Shown here in pieces: positions 31,015 through 40,910 of a DNA stretch of 64,000 nt. The stretch covers positions 5,415,501 through 5,479,500 of the forward strand of contig NZ_CP107996.1 in NCBI RefSeq assembly GCF_036088315.1, given 5' to 3'. The notes under the pieces were generated by a model that was not told where the DNA came from, searched no databases, and was given only the letters and a program-made list of their open reading frames with translations. Position 1 is the first letter of the stretch. Every line of letters begins with the position of its first letter. Source of the stretch: Streptomyces sp. NBC_00344. Lineage in GTDB: Bacteria > Actinomycetota > Actinomycetes > Streptomycetales > Streptomycetaceae. A program made the translations under genes and the position numbers.

Positions 31015-31116
31015 CGAACCGTGCGGGGCCCGCCTGCCCCGGGGGCCCCGGGGCCCGGTGGGGTAATTAGGTGACCCTAAGTGACGGAGCCCACCGACGG
31101 CGATGCGGATCTTCGC

Positions 31117-31153
31117 TTGTCGCGGGACGGGGAATTACGCAACAATGGCGTTG
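31117..31153 (+). promoter_or_regulatory. sufR promoter with SufR-type operator CAAC-N6-GTTG
   Basis: TTGTCG (31117-31122) and AACAAT (31141-31146) are 18 bases apart and six bases before GTG 31153. The inverted repeat CAAC-AATGGC-GTTG (31140-31153) overlaps the -10 box and the first base of the start codon, ideal for autorepression. I recall CAAC-N6-GTTG as the SufR motif reported for Streptomyces avermitilis; that match is from memory. Confidence 0.55.
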
Positions 31154-31875
31154 TGAAAAAGGTCGGCGAGGCTCCGCAGGAGGAACTCGCGACCGGTGAG
31201 CGGTCGACCCGCAACCGTGTCGCGCGCTCCATTCTGGACAACGGCCCGTCCACTGTGGCCGAGCTGGCGGGGCGCCTCGGGCTGACGCAGGCGGCTGTCC
31301 GCCGCCATCTCGACGCCCTGGTGGCCGATGACGTGATCGCCGCCCGCGAGCAGCGGGTGTACGGCGCACGGACCCGTGGCCGCCCGGCCAGGGTCTTCGT
31401 CCTCACCGACTGCGGCCGCGATGCCTTCGACCAGTCGTACGACAAACTCGCCGCCGACGCCCTGCGCTGGATCGCCGAGCGTTCCGGCGACGAGGCCGTC
31501 ATGGAATTCGCCCGGGACCGGCTGGCCGCTCAGGCCGAGACCTACCGGGTGGCCGTCGAGGCCGCCGCCCCCGAGAGCCGGACCGAGGCCCTGGCCAAGG
31601 CGTTGACCTCCGACGGGTACGCTGCCACGGCGCGTACGGCGCCGGTGGGCGAGCAGCTGTGCCAGCACCACTGCCCTGTGGCACATGTGGCCGAGCAGTT
31701 CCCGCAGCTGTGCGAGGCGGAGACCGAGGTCTTCTCCCGCCTGCTGGGAACCCATGTACAGCGTCTGGCCACCATCGCCCACGGCGACGGGGTGTGCACC
31801 ACGTTCATCCCGAAGACCGCACATCAGACCACCGAATCAGCATCCGCAAGCAAGGCCGGGAGGAACCCCGCATGA
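31153..31875 (+). CDS. sufR: Fe-S cluster-sensing transcriptional repressor SufR
   Basis: A 240-residue winged-helix regulator at the head of the suf operon. The N-terminal helix-turn-helix is [23 protein letters not shown]. The C-terminal part holds the cluster-binding cysteines in [23 protein letters not shown] and GDGVCTTF, as in SufR proteins that bind [4Fe-4S] and derepress the operon when the cluster is lost. GTG 31153 is chosen because the longer reading from GTG 31081 includes a TTA, a TTG and other AT-ending codons that do not look coding. It overlaps sufB by four bases (ATGA). Confidence 0.9.
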   Translation: MKKVGEAPQEELATGERSTRNRVARSILDNGPSTVAELAGRLGLTQAAVRRHLDALVADDVIAAREQRVYGARTRGRPARVFVLTDCGRDAFDQSYDKLAADALRWIAERSGDEAVMEFARDRLAAQAETYRVAVEAAAPESRTEALAKALTSDGYAATARTAPVGEQLCQHHCPVAHVAEQFPQLCEAETEVFSRLLGTHVQRLATIAHGDGVCTTFIPKTAHQTTESASASKAGRNPA

Positions 31876-33293
31876 CTCTCCCCACGGAGACTGCCCACCC
31901 CGAACTCGAGGGACTGGGTACGTACGAATTCGGCTGGGCCGACTCCGACGCGGCAGGTGCCGCGGCCAAGCGCGGCCTGTCCGAAGCTGTCGTCCGCGAC
32001 ATCTCGGCGAAGAAGAACGAGCCGGAGTGGATGCTGAAGATGCGGCTGAAGGGCCTGCGTCTGTTCGGCAAGAAGCCCATGCCGAGCTGGGGCTCCGATC
32101 TGTCGGGCATTCACTTCGACAACATCAAGTACTTCGTGCGGTCGACCGAGAAGCAGGCGGAGTCCTGGGAGGACCTGCCGGAGGACATCAAGAACACGTA
32201 CGACAAGCTCGGTATCCCGGAGGCGGAGAAGCAGCGCCTGGTCGCCGGCGTGGCCGCCCAGTACGAGTCCGAGGTCGTATACCACCAGATCCGCGAGGAC
32301 CTGGAGGAGCAGGGCGTCCTCTTCCTCGACACGGACACCGCGCTGAAGGAGCACCCGGAGCTCTTCCAGGAGTACTTCGGCACGGTCATCCCGGTCGGCG
32401 ACAACAAGTTCGCGTCGCTGAACTCGGCCGTGTGGTCGGGCGGTTCGTTCATCTACGTGCCGAAGGGTGTGCACGTCGACATCCCGCTCCAGGCCTACTT
32501 CCGTATCAACACGGAGAACATGGGCCAGTTCGAGCGGACGCTGATCATCGTCGACGAGGACGCCTACGTCCATTACGTCGAGGGCTGTACCGCCCCGATC
32601 TACTCCTCCGACTCGCTGCACAGCGCGGTAGTCGAGATCATCGTGAAGAAGGGCGGCCGCTGCCGCTACACGACGATCCAGAACTGGTCCAACAACGTCT
32701 ACAACCTGGTCACCAAGCGCGCGGTGGCCTACGAGGGCGCGACCATGGAGTGGGTCGACGGCAACATCGGCTCCAAGGTCACCATGAAGTACCCGGCCGT
32801 CTACCTGATGGGCGAGCACGCCAAGGGCGAGACCCTGTCGATCGCCTTCGCGGGCGAGGGCCAGCACCAGGACGCCGGTGCCAAGATGGTCCACATGGCC
32901 CCCAACACCTCCTCCAACATCGTCTCCAAGTCGGTGGCGCGAGGCGGTGGCCGCACCTCCTACCGCGGTCTGATCGAGATCGGCGAGGGCGCGGAGGGCT
33001 CCAAGTCCAACGTGCTGTGCGACGCGCTGCTCGTCGACACCATCTCCCGCTCGGACACCTACCCCTACGTGGACGTCCGTGAGGACGACGTGTCCATGGG
33101 CCATGAGGCGACCGTCTCCAAGGTCTCCGACGACCAGCTCTTCTATCTGATGAGCCGCGGTATGACGGAGTTCGAGGCGATGGCGATGATCGTTCGTGGC
33201 TTTGTCGAGCCGATTGCCAAGGAGCTCCCGATGGAGTACGCCCTGGAGCTCAACCGGCTGATCGAGCTGCAGATGGAGGGATCGGTCGGCTGA
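31872..33293 (+). CDS. sufB: Fe-S cluster assembly protein SufB
   Basis: A 473-residue scaffold subunit of the SufBCD complex on which Fe-S clusters are built. It has the beta-helix core with [16 protein letters not shown] and [21 protein letters not shown] (conserved Cys), [23 protein letters not shown], and [17 protein letters not shown]. The ATG overlaps the sufR stop. No intein interrupts it, unlike SufB of some mycobacteria. Confidence 0.96.
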   Translation: MTLPTETAHPELEGLGTYEFGWADSDAAGAAAKRGLSEAVVRDISAKKNEPEWMLKMRLKGLRLFGKKPMPSWGSDLSGIHFDNIKYFVRSTEKQAESWEDLPEDIKNTYDKLGIPEAEKQRLVAGVAAQYESEVVYHQIREDLEEQGVLFLDTDTALKEHPELFQEYFGTVIPVGDNKFASLNSAVWSGGSFIYVPKGVHVDIPLQAYFRINTENMGQFERTLIIVDEDAYVHYVEGCTAPIYSSDSLHSAVVEIIVKKGGRCRYTTIQNWSNNVYNLVTKRAVAYEGATMEWVDGNIGSKVTMKYPAVYLMGEHAKGETLSIAFAGEGQHQDAGAKMVHMAPNTSSNIVSKSVARGGGRTSYRGLIEIGEGAEGSKSNVLCDALLVDTISRSDTYPYVDVREDDVSMGHEATVSKVSDDQLFYLMSRGMTEFEAMAMIVRGFVEPIAKELPMEYALELNRLIELQMEGSVG

Positions 33294-33359
33294 CGGCCGA
33301 CCGCCCGCACCATCGCCCGAACCCGACGTCTTCATCAGAAAGCGAGCACGACGACAGCC

Positions 33360-34541
33360 ATGGCTGAGGCTCAGAACATTCCGGCGGGTTCCACCACTGC
33401 CGGGTCCATCGCGGTGGCTGCCGAGTCCACCGTCGCCACTCGTATGAGCGCCCCGCCCTCCTACGACGTGGCGGACTTCCCCGTTCCGCACGGCCGCGAG
33501 GAGGAGTGGCGGTTCACCCCGCTGGAGCGCCTCAGGGGCCTGCACGACGGCACCGCCGTCGCGACCGGCAGCGGCTTCGGGATCGAGGTCTCCGCCCCCG
33601 ACGGCGTGACCGTCGAGACCGTTGGCCGGGACGACGCCCGCGTCGGCCGGGCCGGCAAGCCCGTGGACCGGGTCACGGCGCAGGCGTTCTCCTCCTTCGA
33701 GAAGGCCTCGGTCGTCTCGGTGCCCAAGGAGGCTGTGCTCAGCGAGCCGATCCGGATCGCGGTGCGCGGTGCGGGCGGCGTCGCCTACGGACACCAGATC
33801 ATCGAGCTCGGTGCCTTCGCCGAAGCTGTCGTGGTGATCGACCACACCGGTGACGCGGTGCTCGCGGCCAATGTGGACTACATCCTCGGCGACGGTGCCA
33901 AGCTGACCGTCATCTCGGTCCAGGACTGGGACGACAAGGCCGTCCATGTCGCTCAGCACAATGCGCTGGTGGGCCGGGACGCCTCGTTCAAGTCGGTCGT
34001 CGTCACCTTCGGCGGCGATGTCGTACGTCTTCACCCGCGAGTGGAGTACGCCGGCCCCGGTGGCGAGGCCGAGCTCTTCGGTCTGTACTTCACCGACCGC
34101 GGCCAGCACCAGGAGCACCGCCTCTTCGTCGACCACAATGCCGCCAACTGCAGGTCGAACGTGGCCTACAAGGGTGCGCTGCAGGGCCAGGACGCGCACG
34201 CGGTGTGGATCGGCGACGTGCTGATCCGGGCCGCGGCGGAGGGCACCGATTCCTACGAGCTCAACCGCAACCTCGTCCTCACGGACGGCGCGCGGGTCGA
34301 CTCTGTCCCCAACCTGGAGATCGAGACCGGCGAGATCGCGGGAGCGGGCCACGCATCGGCGACGGGCCGCTTCGACGACGCGCAGCTCTTCTACCTGCAG
34401 TCCCGGGGTATCCCTGAGTCGGAGGCCCGCCGTCTGGTGGTCCGTGGCTTCTTCGCGGAACTCGTCCAGCAGATCGGTCTCCCGGACGTCGAGGAGCGCC
34501 TGCTCGCCAAGATCGACGCCGAGCTGGAGGCCTCCGTCTGA
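33360..34541 (+). CDS. sufD: Fe-S cluster assembly protein SufD
   Basis: The 393-residue partner of SufB in the SufBCD scaffold. The N-terminal region (FPVPHGREEEWRFTPLERL) is helical. The C-terminal beta-helix is shared with SufB: FTDRGQHQEHRLFVDHNAANCRSNVAYKGAL, then GRFDDAQLFYLQSRGIPESEARRLVVRGF. It lies 66 bases after sufB. Its stop shares one base with the start of the ferredoxin gene (TGATGG). Confidence 0.95.
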   Translation: MAEAQNIPAGSTTAGSIAVAAESTVATRMSAPPSYDVADFPVPHGREEEWRFTPLERLRGLHDGTAVATGSGFGIEVSAPDGVTVETVGRDDARVGRAGKPVDRVTAQAFSSFEKASVVSVPKEAVLSEPIRIAVRGAGGVAYGHQIIELGAFAEAVVVIDHTGDAVLAANVDYILGDGAKLTVISVQDWDDKAVHVAQHNALVGRDASFKSVVVTFGGDVVRLHPRVEYAGPGGEAELFGLYFTDRGQHQEHRLFVDHNAANCRSNVAYKGALQGQDAHAVWIGDVLIRAAAEGTDSYELNRNLVLTDGARVDSVPNLEIETGEIAGAGHASATGRFDDAQLFYLQSRGIPESEARRLVVRGFFAELVQQIGLPDVEERLLAKIDAELEASV

Positions 34542-34858
34542 TGGCCTTCGTCAAAGCCTGTGCGCTGAGCGAGCTGGAGGACGACACCCCGAAGCGGGTG
34601 GAAATCGACTCCACGCCAGTCTCGCTCGTCCGCACCGAGGGCGAGGTGTTCGCGATCAACGACATCTGCTCGCACGCGAACGTCTCCCTCTCGGAGGGGG
34701 AGGTCGAGGACTGTGCCATCGAGTGCTGGTTGCACGGTTCCAGCTTCGACCTCCGTACCGGCAAGCCGTCCGCTCTCCCCGCGACGCGCCCCGTCCCCGT
34801 TTACCCCGTCAAGATCGAAGGGGACGATGTGCTCGTCTCCGTCACCCAGGAGTCCTGA
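34541..34858 (+). CDS. Rieske-type [2Fe-2S] ferredoxin in the suf operon
   Basis: A 105-residue soluble Rieske ferredoxin of the kind that feeds non-heme dioxygenases. The ligands are C43-x-H45 (CSHAN) and C62-x-x-H65 (CWLH). It begins on the last base of sufD and ends seven bases before sufC, so it belongs to the operon. It may supply electrons for cluster assembly or be a client, but no dioxygenase is nearby. This position is familiar from actinobacterial suf operons; its function there is unsettled as far as I know. Confidence 0.9.
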   Translation: MAFVKACALSELEDDTPKRVEIDSTPVSLVRTEGEVFAINDICSHANVSLSEGEVEDCAIECWLHGSSFDLRTGKPSALPATRPVPVYPVKIEGDDVLVSVTQES

Positions 34859-34865
34859 GTCACCC

Positions 34866-35626
<761 letters not shown>

Positions 35627-35630
<4 letters not shown>

Positions 35631-36883
35631 CACAGCTGCCGGGCCTTCTCGACACAGAAGCGATCCGCAAGGACTTCCCCCTGCTGGATCGCGTGGTCCA
35701 CGACGGGAAGAAGATCGTTTACCTGGACAATGCGGCGACATCACAGAAACCGCGCCAGGTCCTCGACGCACTGAACGAGTACTACGAGCGGCACAACTCC
35801 AACGTCCACCGTGGCGTACATGTGCTCGCCGAGGAGGCCACGGCGCTGTACGAGGGCGCCCGCGACAAGGTCGCCGCCTTCATCAACGCGCCGAGCCGCG
35901 ACGAGGTGATCTTCACCAAGAACGCCTCCGAGTCGCTCAACCTGGTGGCCAACATGCTGGGCTGGGCCGATGAGCCCTACCGGGTGGACCACGAGACCGA
36001 GATCGCCATCACCGAGATGGAGCACCACTCCAACATCGTGCCCTGGCAGCTGCTCTCGCAGCGCACCGGCGCGAAGCTGAAGTGGTTCGGCCTCACCGAC
36101 GACGGCCGTCTCGACCTGTCCAACATAGAAGAGATCATCAACGAGAAGACGAAGATCGTCTCCTTCACGCTGGTCTCCAACCTGCTGGGCACCGTCAACC
36201 CGGTCGAGGCGATCATCCGCCGCGCCCAGGAGGTCGGCGCGCTGGTCTGCATCGACGCCTCGCAGGCCGCCCCGCACATGGTGCTGGACGTCCAGGCGCT
36301 GCAGGCCGACTTCGTTGCCTTCACCGGGCACAAGATGGTCGGCCCGACGGGTATCGGCGTGCTCTGGGGCCGCCAGGAGCTCCTCGAGGACCTGCCGCCG
36401 TTCCTCGGTGGCGGAGAGATGATCGAGACCGTTTCGATGCACTCCTCGACCTACGCCCCCGCGCCGCACAAGTTCGAGGCGGGTACGCCCCCGATCGCCC
36501 AGGCCGTCGGCCTCGGCGCAGCCGTGGACTACCTCTCCGCGATCGGCATGGACAAGATCGCCGCTCATGAGCACGCGATCACCGAGTACGCGATGAAGCG
36601 TCTCGGTGAGGTGCCCGACCTGCGGTTCATCGGGCCCTCCACGGCCGTGGACCGGGGTGCGGCGATCTCCTTCACCCTTGGCGACATCCACCCGCACGAT
36701 GTGGGCCAGGTGCTCGACGAGGAAGGCATCGCCGTCCGGGTCGGACACCACTGCGCGCGCCCGGTCTGCCTGCGGTACGGAATTCCTGCGACCACGCGAG
36801 CGTCGTTCTATCTGTACTCCACGCCTGCCGAGGTCGACGCGCTGGTGGACGGCCTCGAGCATGTACGGAACTTCTTCGGTTAA
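35627..36883 (+). CDS. sufS: Cysteine desulfurase SufS
   Basis: A 418-residue PLP enzyme that takes sulfur from cysteine for cluster building. It has the N-terminal YLDNAATSQKP, EMEHHSNIVPW, the PLP Lys in FVAFTGHKMVGPTGIG and the catalytic Cys region VGHHCARPVCLRYG near the end, all typical of group II desulfurases. The GTG start overlaps sufC. The acceptor SufU is encoded 27 bases downstream. Confidence 0.96.
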
Positions 36884-36910
36884 CCGAACACACCGGGCAG
36901 GGACTGGATC

Positions 36911-37366
36911 GTGAAGCTGGATTCGATGTACCAGGAAGTGATCCTGGACCACTACAAGCACCCGCACGGGCGCGGCCTCCGTGAGGGCGACGCCGAGGTG
37001 CACCACGTCAACCCCACGTGCGGCGACGAGATCACGCTGCGTGTGAAATACGAGGGTGACCGCATCGCGGATGTGTCGTACGAGGGCCAGGGCTGCTCCA
37101 TCAGCCAGGCCAGCGCATCCGTGCTGAACGAACTCCTGGTCGGCAAGGACCTGGCCGACGCGCAGAAGATCCAGGCCACCTTCCTGGAACTGATGCAGTC
37201 CAGAGGCCAGATCGAACCGGACGACGCGATGGAGGAGGTGCTGGAGGACGCGGTGGCGTTCGCCGGTGTCTCGAAGTACCCGGCGCGCGTGAAGTGCGCG
37301 CTGCTGAGCTGGATGGCGTGGAAGGACGCGACGGCGAAGGCGCTGTCCGAAGGGAATACCGCATGA
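36911..37366 (+). CDS. sufU: Sulfur-transfer protein SufU
   Basis: A 151-residue SufU that takes the persulfide from SufS. The zinc-site residues are C37 and D39 (NPTCGDE), C62 (GQGCSIS) and C129 (RVKCALL). The spacer between the second and third motif is longer than in IscU, as in the SufU subfamily. GTG 36911 gives KLDSMYQEVILDHYKHP. Its end overlaps the next start by four bases. Confidence 0.95.
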   Translation: MKLDSMYQEVILDHYKHPHGRGLREGDAEVHHVNPTCGDEITLRVKYEGDRIADVSYEGQGCSISQASASVLNELLVGKDLADAQKIQATFLELMQSRGQIEPDDAMEEVLEDAVAFAGVSKYPARVKCALLSWMAWKDATAKALSEGNTA

Positions 37367-37701
37367 GCGACAACGAGACTGCCACGATGAAGCCGGCCTC
37401 CGAGGAGGAGGTCCGGGAAGCCCTCTACGACGTCGTCGACCCCGAGCTGGGCATCGACGTGGTGAACCTCGGGCTGATCTACGGCATCCACATCGACGAT
37501 GCCAACATCGCCACCCTCGACATGACGCTGACGTCCGCGGCCTGCCCGCTGACCGACGTCATCGAGGACCAGGCGAAGTCGGCGACCGACGGTCTGGTCA
37601 GCGAGCTGAAGATCAACTGGGTCTGGATGCCGCCGTGGGGCCCGGACAAGATCACGGACGACGGCCGCGAGCAGCTGCGCGCCCTCGGCTTCAACGTCTG
37701 A
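37363..37701 (+). CDS. DUF59 / MIP18-like Fe-S assembly factor (SufT-like)
   Basis: A 112-residue member of the metal-sulfur cluster assembly factor family. It has VVDPELGIDVVNLGLIYGI, MTLTSAACPLTDVIEDQ with the conserved Cys, and a final MPPWGPDKITDDGREQLRALGF. In other bacteria SufT-type proteins help mature Fe-S proteins when demand is high. As the last gene of the operon, overlapping sufU (ATGA), it should be co-expressed with the whole set. A strong hairpin follows. Confidence 0.92.
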   Translation: MSDNETATMKPASEEEVREALYDVVDPELGIDVVNLGLIYGIHIDDANIATLDMTLTSAACPLTDVIEDQAKSATDGLVSELKINWVWMPPWGPDKITDDGREQLRALGFNV

Positions 37702-37735
37702 TCTTCTCGGGTCCCAGCTGATCCGTCCGTCCCGG

Positions 37736-37770
37736 GAACGGCCCCGGTGCCTCGCGCACCGGGGCCGTTC
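37736..37770 (+). terminator. Terminator of the suf operon
   Basis: A perfect 15-bp stem, GAACGGCCCCGGTGC (37736-37750) with 37756-37770, has a five-base loop 34 bases past the last stop. Confidence 0.92.
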
Positions 37771-37863
37771 CGCGTTGTTCCACTGCCGTACGCCCGGCGG
37801 GCACCCGCAGTTGGGGCGGAAACCAGAGCCTTCTCCTCGACACCCCACGACGAGAGGGACCCC

Positions 37864-39264
37864 GTGCCGTCCTCCGCTTCCCCGTCCCGCCGCAGGTCCG
37901 TTGCCGCTGTCGCATCCGCGAGCGGTCTTCTCTCACTGGCCTTCACCGGCCTGAACGCTCCCGCGCACGCGGCGGGTTACGGAACTCCGACGATCTCCCT
38001 GTCTGCGGGCTACCTCTCCGGCGCCGTTGGTGCGACCGGCGATCCCGACGTCACCGTGACCGTGGGACAGAGCGGTGCGGACGCGTCGGCGCTGACCGTC
38101 GCCGTATCGGCCAGCTCCACGTCGTCGGTCGCCGCTGCCGGCGATGTCTCCGTGACCGGCACGGGCACCGCCCGCCGGCTGACGGTGTCCGCCCGTGCGC
38201 GCGGCTACACCGACCTCACCGTCAAGGTCACCGGTCTCGGCGGCAAGACCGCCACCAAGACACTGCACTATGCCGCGTCGGCAGCCGTCCAGCACAGCAC
38301 GGACACCCGGTACCTCACCGGTTCGTCCGACGCGTCCGCCGCGGTTCCGGTCGGCGGCGGCTATCTGGTGGTGGCCGACGACGAGTCCAACACGCTGCGC
38401 CTCTACAACGGTTCACTGTCGGGCGCGCCCGTCAGGACCTGGGATTTCAGCGATGATCTCGGGGTCGACAAAGAGATCGACATCGAGAGCGCCGCGAGGG
38501 TCGGCAACACGATCTACTGGGCCGGTTCGCTGGGCAACAACAAGGACGGCGAGTACAAGTCCGACCGCAACCGGATCTTCACCACGGTGGTGAACGGGTC
38601 CGGGGCGGACACCGCTCTGACGCCGGGCGGTTCGTACCGGAAGCTGCGGGACGACCTCGTCGCATGGGACAAGGCCAACGGCGACCGGTTCGGGTTCGAC
38701 GCAGGTACGCAGGACGGCCAGGTCCCCAAGCAGATCGACGGATTCAATGTCGAGGGGCTGGAGTTCGCACCGGGTTCGGCCACGACGGCCTATCTAGGCT
38801 TCCGTGCGCCGCTGGTACCCCCGGTGGACGGCGGCAAGGCGCTGATCGTGCCGGTCACCAACATCGACAAGGTGGTGACCGGCAGCAAGGCGGTGTTCGG
38901 TACGCCGATCCAGCTGGATCTCGGCGGCCTCGCCATCCGTGACATCCGCAAGAACGCGGCGAACCAGTATCTGATCGTGGCCGGTTCCTGGGCCGCGGAC
39001 GACAACTCGGATCCCTACGCCCTCTACTCATGGGACGGGGTGGCCGGCCACGCCCCGGTGAAGCGGGCCGATCTGCCCACCAGCGACCCGGGCGGGTGGG
39101 AGGCCGTGGTGGATGTACCCGACCTGACCGTGCCCGGGGCGCGTGCCCAGGTGATCACCGATGACGGCTCGGCAGATCTCTACGGAGACGGCACGGAGGC
39201 GAAGGACCTCCCCCACGACGAGTGGAAGAAGTCCCGCGCCACCTGGTTCACCGTGACGCCGTGA
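37864..39264 (+). CDS. Secreted protein with DUF3616-like region
   Basis: A 466-residue exported protein. The signal peptide has an RRR start, a hydrophobic core (VAAVASASGLLSLAF) and an AHA-A cleavage site near residue 36. A Ser/Thr/Gly/Val-rich Ig-like stretch (about 40-135) follows. The C-terminal region resembles a beta-propeller (GGGYLVVADDESNTLRLYNG...NVEGLEFAPGSATTAYLGFRAP), which I associate with DUF3616. No catalytic motif is seen. GTG 37864 is preceded by GAGAGGGA. It is monocistronic. Confidence 0.75.
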   Translation: MPSSASPSRRRSVAAVASASGLLSLAFTGLNAPAHAAGYGTPTISLSAGYLSGAVGATGDPDVTVTVGQSGADASALTVAVSASSTSSVAAAGDVSVTGTGTARRLTVSARARGYTDLTVKVTGLGGKTATKTLHYAASAAVQHSTDTRYLTGSSDASAAVPVGGGYLVVADDESNTLRLYNGSLSGAPVRTWDFSDDLGVDKEIDIESAARVGNTIYWAGSLGNNKDGEYKSDRNRIFTTVVNGSGADTALTPGGSYRKLRDDLVAWDKANGDRFGFDAGTQDGQVPKQIDGFNVEGLEFAPGSATTAYLGFRAPLVPPVDGGKALIVPVTNIDKVVTGSKAVFGTPIQLDLGGLAIRDIRKNAANQYLIVAGSWAADDNSDPYALYSWDGVAGHAPVKRADLPTSDPGGWEAVVDVPDLTVPGARAQVITDDGSADLYGDGTEAKDLPHDEWKKSRATWFTVTP

Positions 39265-39307
39265 CGGCAGGCCGTGAGGTCACCCGCCGGCCTTCACGCG
39301 GAGACGG

Positions 39308-40411
39308 TCACGCTGCCGCATCGTGGGACGCCGCGTCGACCAGCGCCGGGGCCAGATCCTCCCTGCGTATCCGCAGGTCGACGTAGAGCAGTCCGTTCAC
39401 CAGCTGGGGGAAGGTGGCGGAGATGATCTGACTGAGCGTCTGGCCCAGCAGCGAGAGAACCAGATAACCCGACATGGTGGCGAAGACCTGAGCCGGGGTC
39501 GGGTCGTTCTGGACCGGCGCGTTCAGGTTCACGCTGCTGAACATGCCCACGATGCTGAACGGGAGCTGGATGAAGTAGCCCGCTCCCGCACCGATCGCCA
39601 GGCCCAGCAGCGATATACCGCAGGTCCGCCACCAGGAGCCCCGCACCAGCCGGGCCGATCGGCGCAGTGCGCCGATCGGCCCCTGCCGCTCGAACACCAC
39701 TGCCGCCGGGGCCACGGTGAACAGCACCCAGAGCCAGGCGGCGGGCGGCGCGAGAGCCAGGGCCCCGACGACCCCGGTCACGATCGCCAGGCCCGTGCTG
39801 TCGTGGCTGACCGCCACGGCGATCAGACCACCGGCCACCCCGGCGATCAGCAGCAGCGGGAGCATGACGATCAGACCGCTCAGGAACAGCGTGCCGATGA
39901 CCGAGGGCATTCTGGACCATGCCCGCCGCCAGACCGCACCGTAGGTGGTCGGCCTGCCGAGCACCGCCTCCTGGAGCACCACGGCGCAGGTCGCGTAGAC
40001 CACGGCCGTGCACACCGTCAGCAGCAGTGCGGCGCCAATGATCACACCGAGGAACGAGATGACGAGCGGCCCGGCCTCGTGCCAGCCGATGCGGGGACGC
40101 TCGTCGGATGTGTCGAAGACCGTGTGGATCCGGTCCGAGAGCACCGCGTAGAGAATGGCCAGCGCTGCCCCCACGAGCACCGCCGCACCTCCGTAGACGG
40201 TCGCCGCGATGCCCAGCAGCTGTTTCCAGTAGCGGCTCACCGTGGCCGCCGCCCCGCCGAGTATGTCGCTGAGCCGCAGGGGCTGCAGCGGTATCACCCC
40301 CGGCTTGGGCGCTTGTGGAGGTATCCAGCCGCCCCAGCCCGCGCCCCATCCAGGAGCCCCTCCGTGCGGCGCACCTCCGTACGCCCCACCCCACCCCGAA
40401 TCCTGTGCCAC
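39308..40411 (-). CDS. Multi-pass membrane protein of unknown function
   Basis: A 367-residue membrane protein. The N-terminus is a Gly/Trp/Pro-rich cytoplasmic tail (about 45 residues), then about six long hydrophobic helices and a short charged C-terminus (DLRIRREDLAPAL). The layout resembles the family near glycerophosphodiester phosphodiesterase membrane domains, but no enzyme motif is present. The GTG start at 40411 is followed by AQDSGWGGAYGG. It is divergent from the SMR gene. Confidence 0.7.
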   Translation of the reverse strand: MAQDSGWGGAYGGAPHGGAPGWGAGWGGWIPPQAPKPGVIPLQPLRLSDILGGAAATVSRYWKQLLGIAATVYGGAAVLVGAALAILYAVLSDRIHTVFDTSDERPRIGWHEAGPLVISFLGVIIGAALLLTVCTAVVYATCAVVLQEAVLGRPTTYGAVWRRAWSRMPSVIGTLFLSGLIVMLPLLLIAGVAGGLIAVAVSHDSTGLAIVTGVVGALALAPPAAWLWVLFTVAPAAVVFERQGPIGALRRSARLVRGSWWRTCGISLLGLAIGAGAGYFIQLPFSIVGMFSSVNLNAPVQNDPTPAQVFATMSGYLVLSLLGQTLSQIISATFPQLVNGLLYVDLRIRREDLAPALVDAASHDAAA

Positions 40412-40483
40412 CGCTCACTCCGTCGCTTTGGTGGTGCGTCAGTCTCCGCACCGGACGGCACACCGTAACCGGTGCACGATGTG

Positions 40484-40489
40484 TACGGT
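40484..40489 (+). promoter_or_regulatory. -10 element TACGGT, leaderless start of the SMR gene
   Basis: TACGGT is seven bases before ATG 40497, and there is no ribosome site. The arrangement predicts a leaderless mRNA. Confidence 0.4.
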
Positions 40490-40496
40490 CCTACGC

Positions 40497-40817
40497 ATGC
40501 CCTACGTACTGCTTGCTGCAGCCATCGCGGCGGAGGTCGGCGGGACCACCGCCATGAAATACAGCGAGGGTTTCAGCAGACTGTGGCCCTCGATCGCGAC
40601 GGTCATCGGCTATGTGCTCGCCTTCGCCCTGCTGGCGCAGGTGCTGAAGTCGATGTCGGTGGGCACGGCCTATGCGATCTGGGCGGGGGTGGGCACCGCG
40701 TCGATCGCGGTCATCGGGATGCTCTTCATGGGCGAGGCGGCAGGCGTGGCCCGGATCTCCGGGATCGCCCTGGTCATCATCGGCGTCGTGCTGCTCAATC
40801 TCGGCGGGTCCCATTGA
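40497..40817 (+). CDS. SMR family multidrug efflux protein (EmrE-like)
   Basis: A 106-residue small multidrug resistance protein with four membrane helices. The essential membrane Glu is at residue 13 (AAAIAAEVGGTTAMKYSEGFS). Helix 2-3 motifs are LLAQVLKSMSVGTAYAIWAGVGT, and the end is ISGIALVIIGVVLLNL. It works as a proton-coupled dimer exporting cationic drugs. A single gene, so a homodimer is expected. The convergent neighbour is the HxlR-redoxin gene. Confidence 0.92.
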   Translation: MPYVLLAAAIAAEVGGTTAMKYSEGFSRLWPSIATVIGYVLAFALLAQVLKSMSVGTAYAIWAGVGTASIAVIGMLFMGEAAGVARISGIALVIIGVVLLNLGGSH

Positions 40818-40910
40818 CGGCACGCCGCCGGGGCCCGGGCTCCGTCTCGCCGCACGGCGCCGCGAGGCGCGAGTCCGGTCGAGACCGCGTGCGGAGAGCA
40901 CCGGCCCGGG

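Noticed and set aside
31081..31152. Longer SufR N-terminus from GTG 31081
   Set aside because: The extra 24 codons include TTA, TTG and several AT-ending codons unlike the gene body, and the operator/-10 lies further downstream at 31140-31153.
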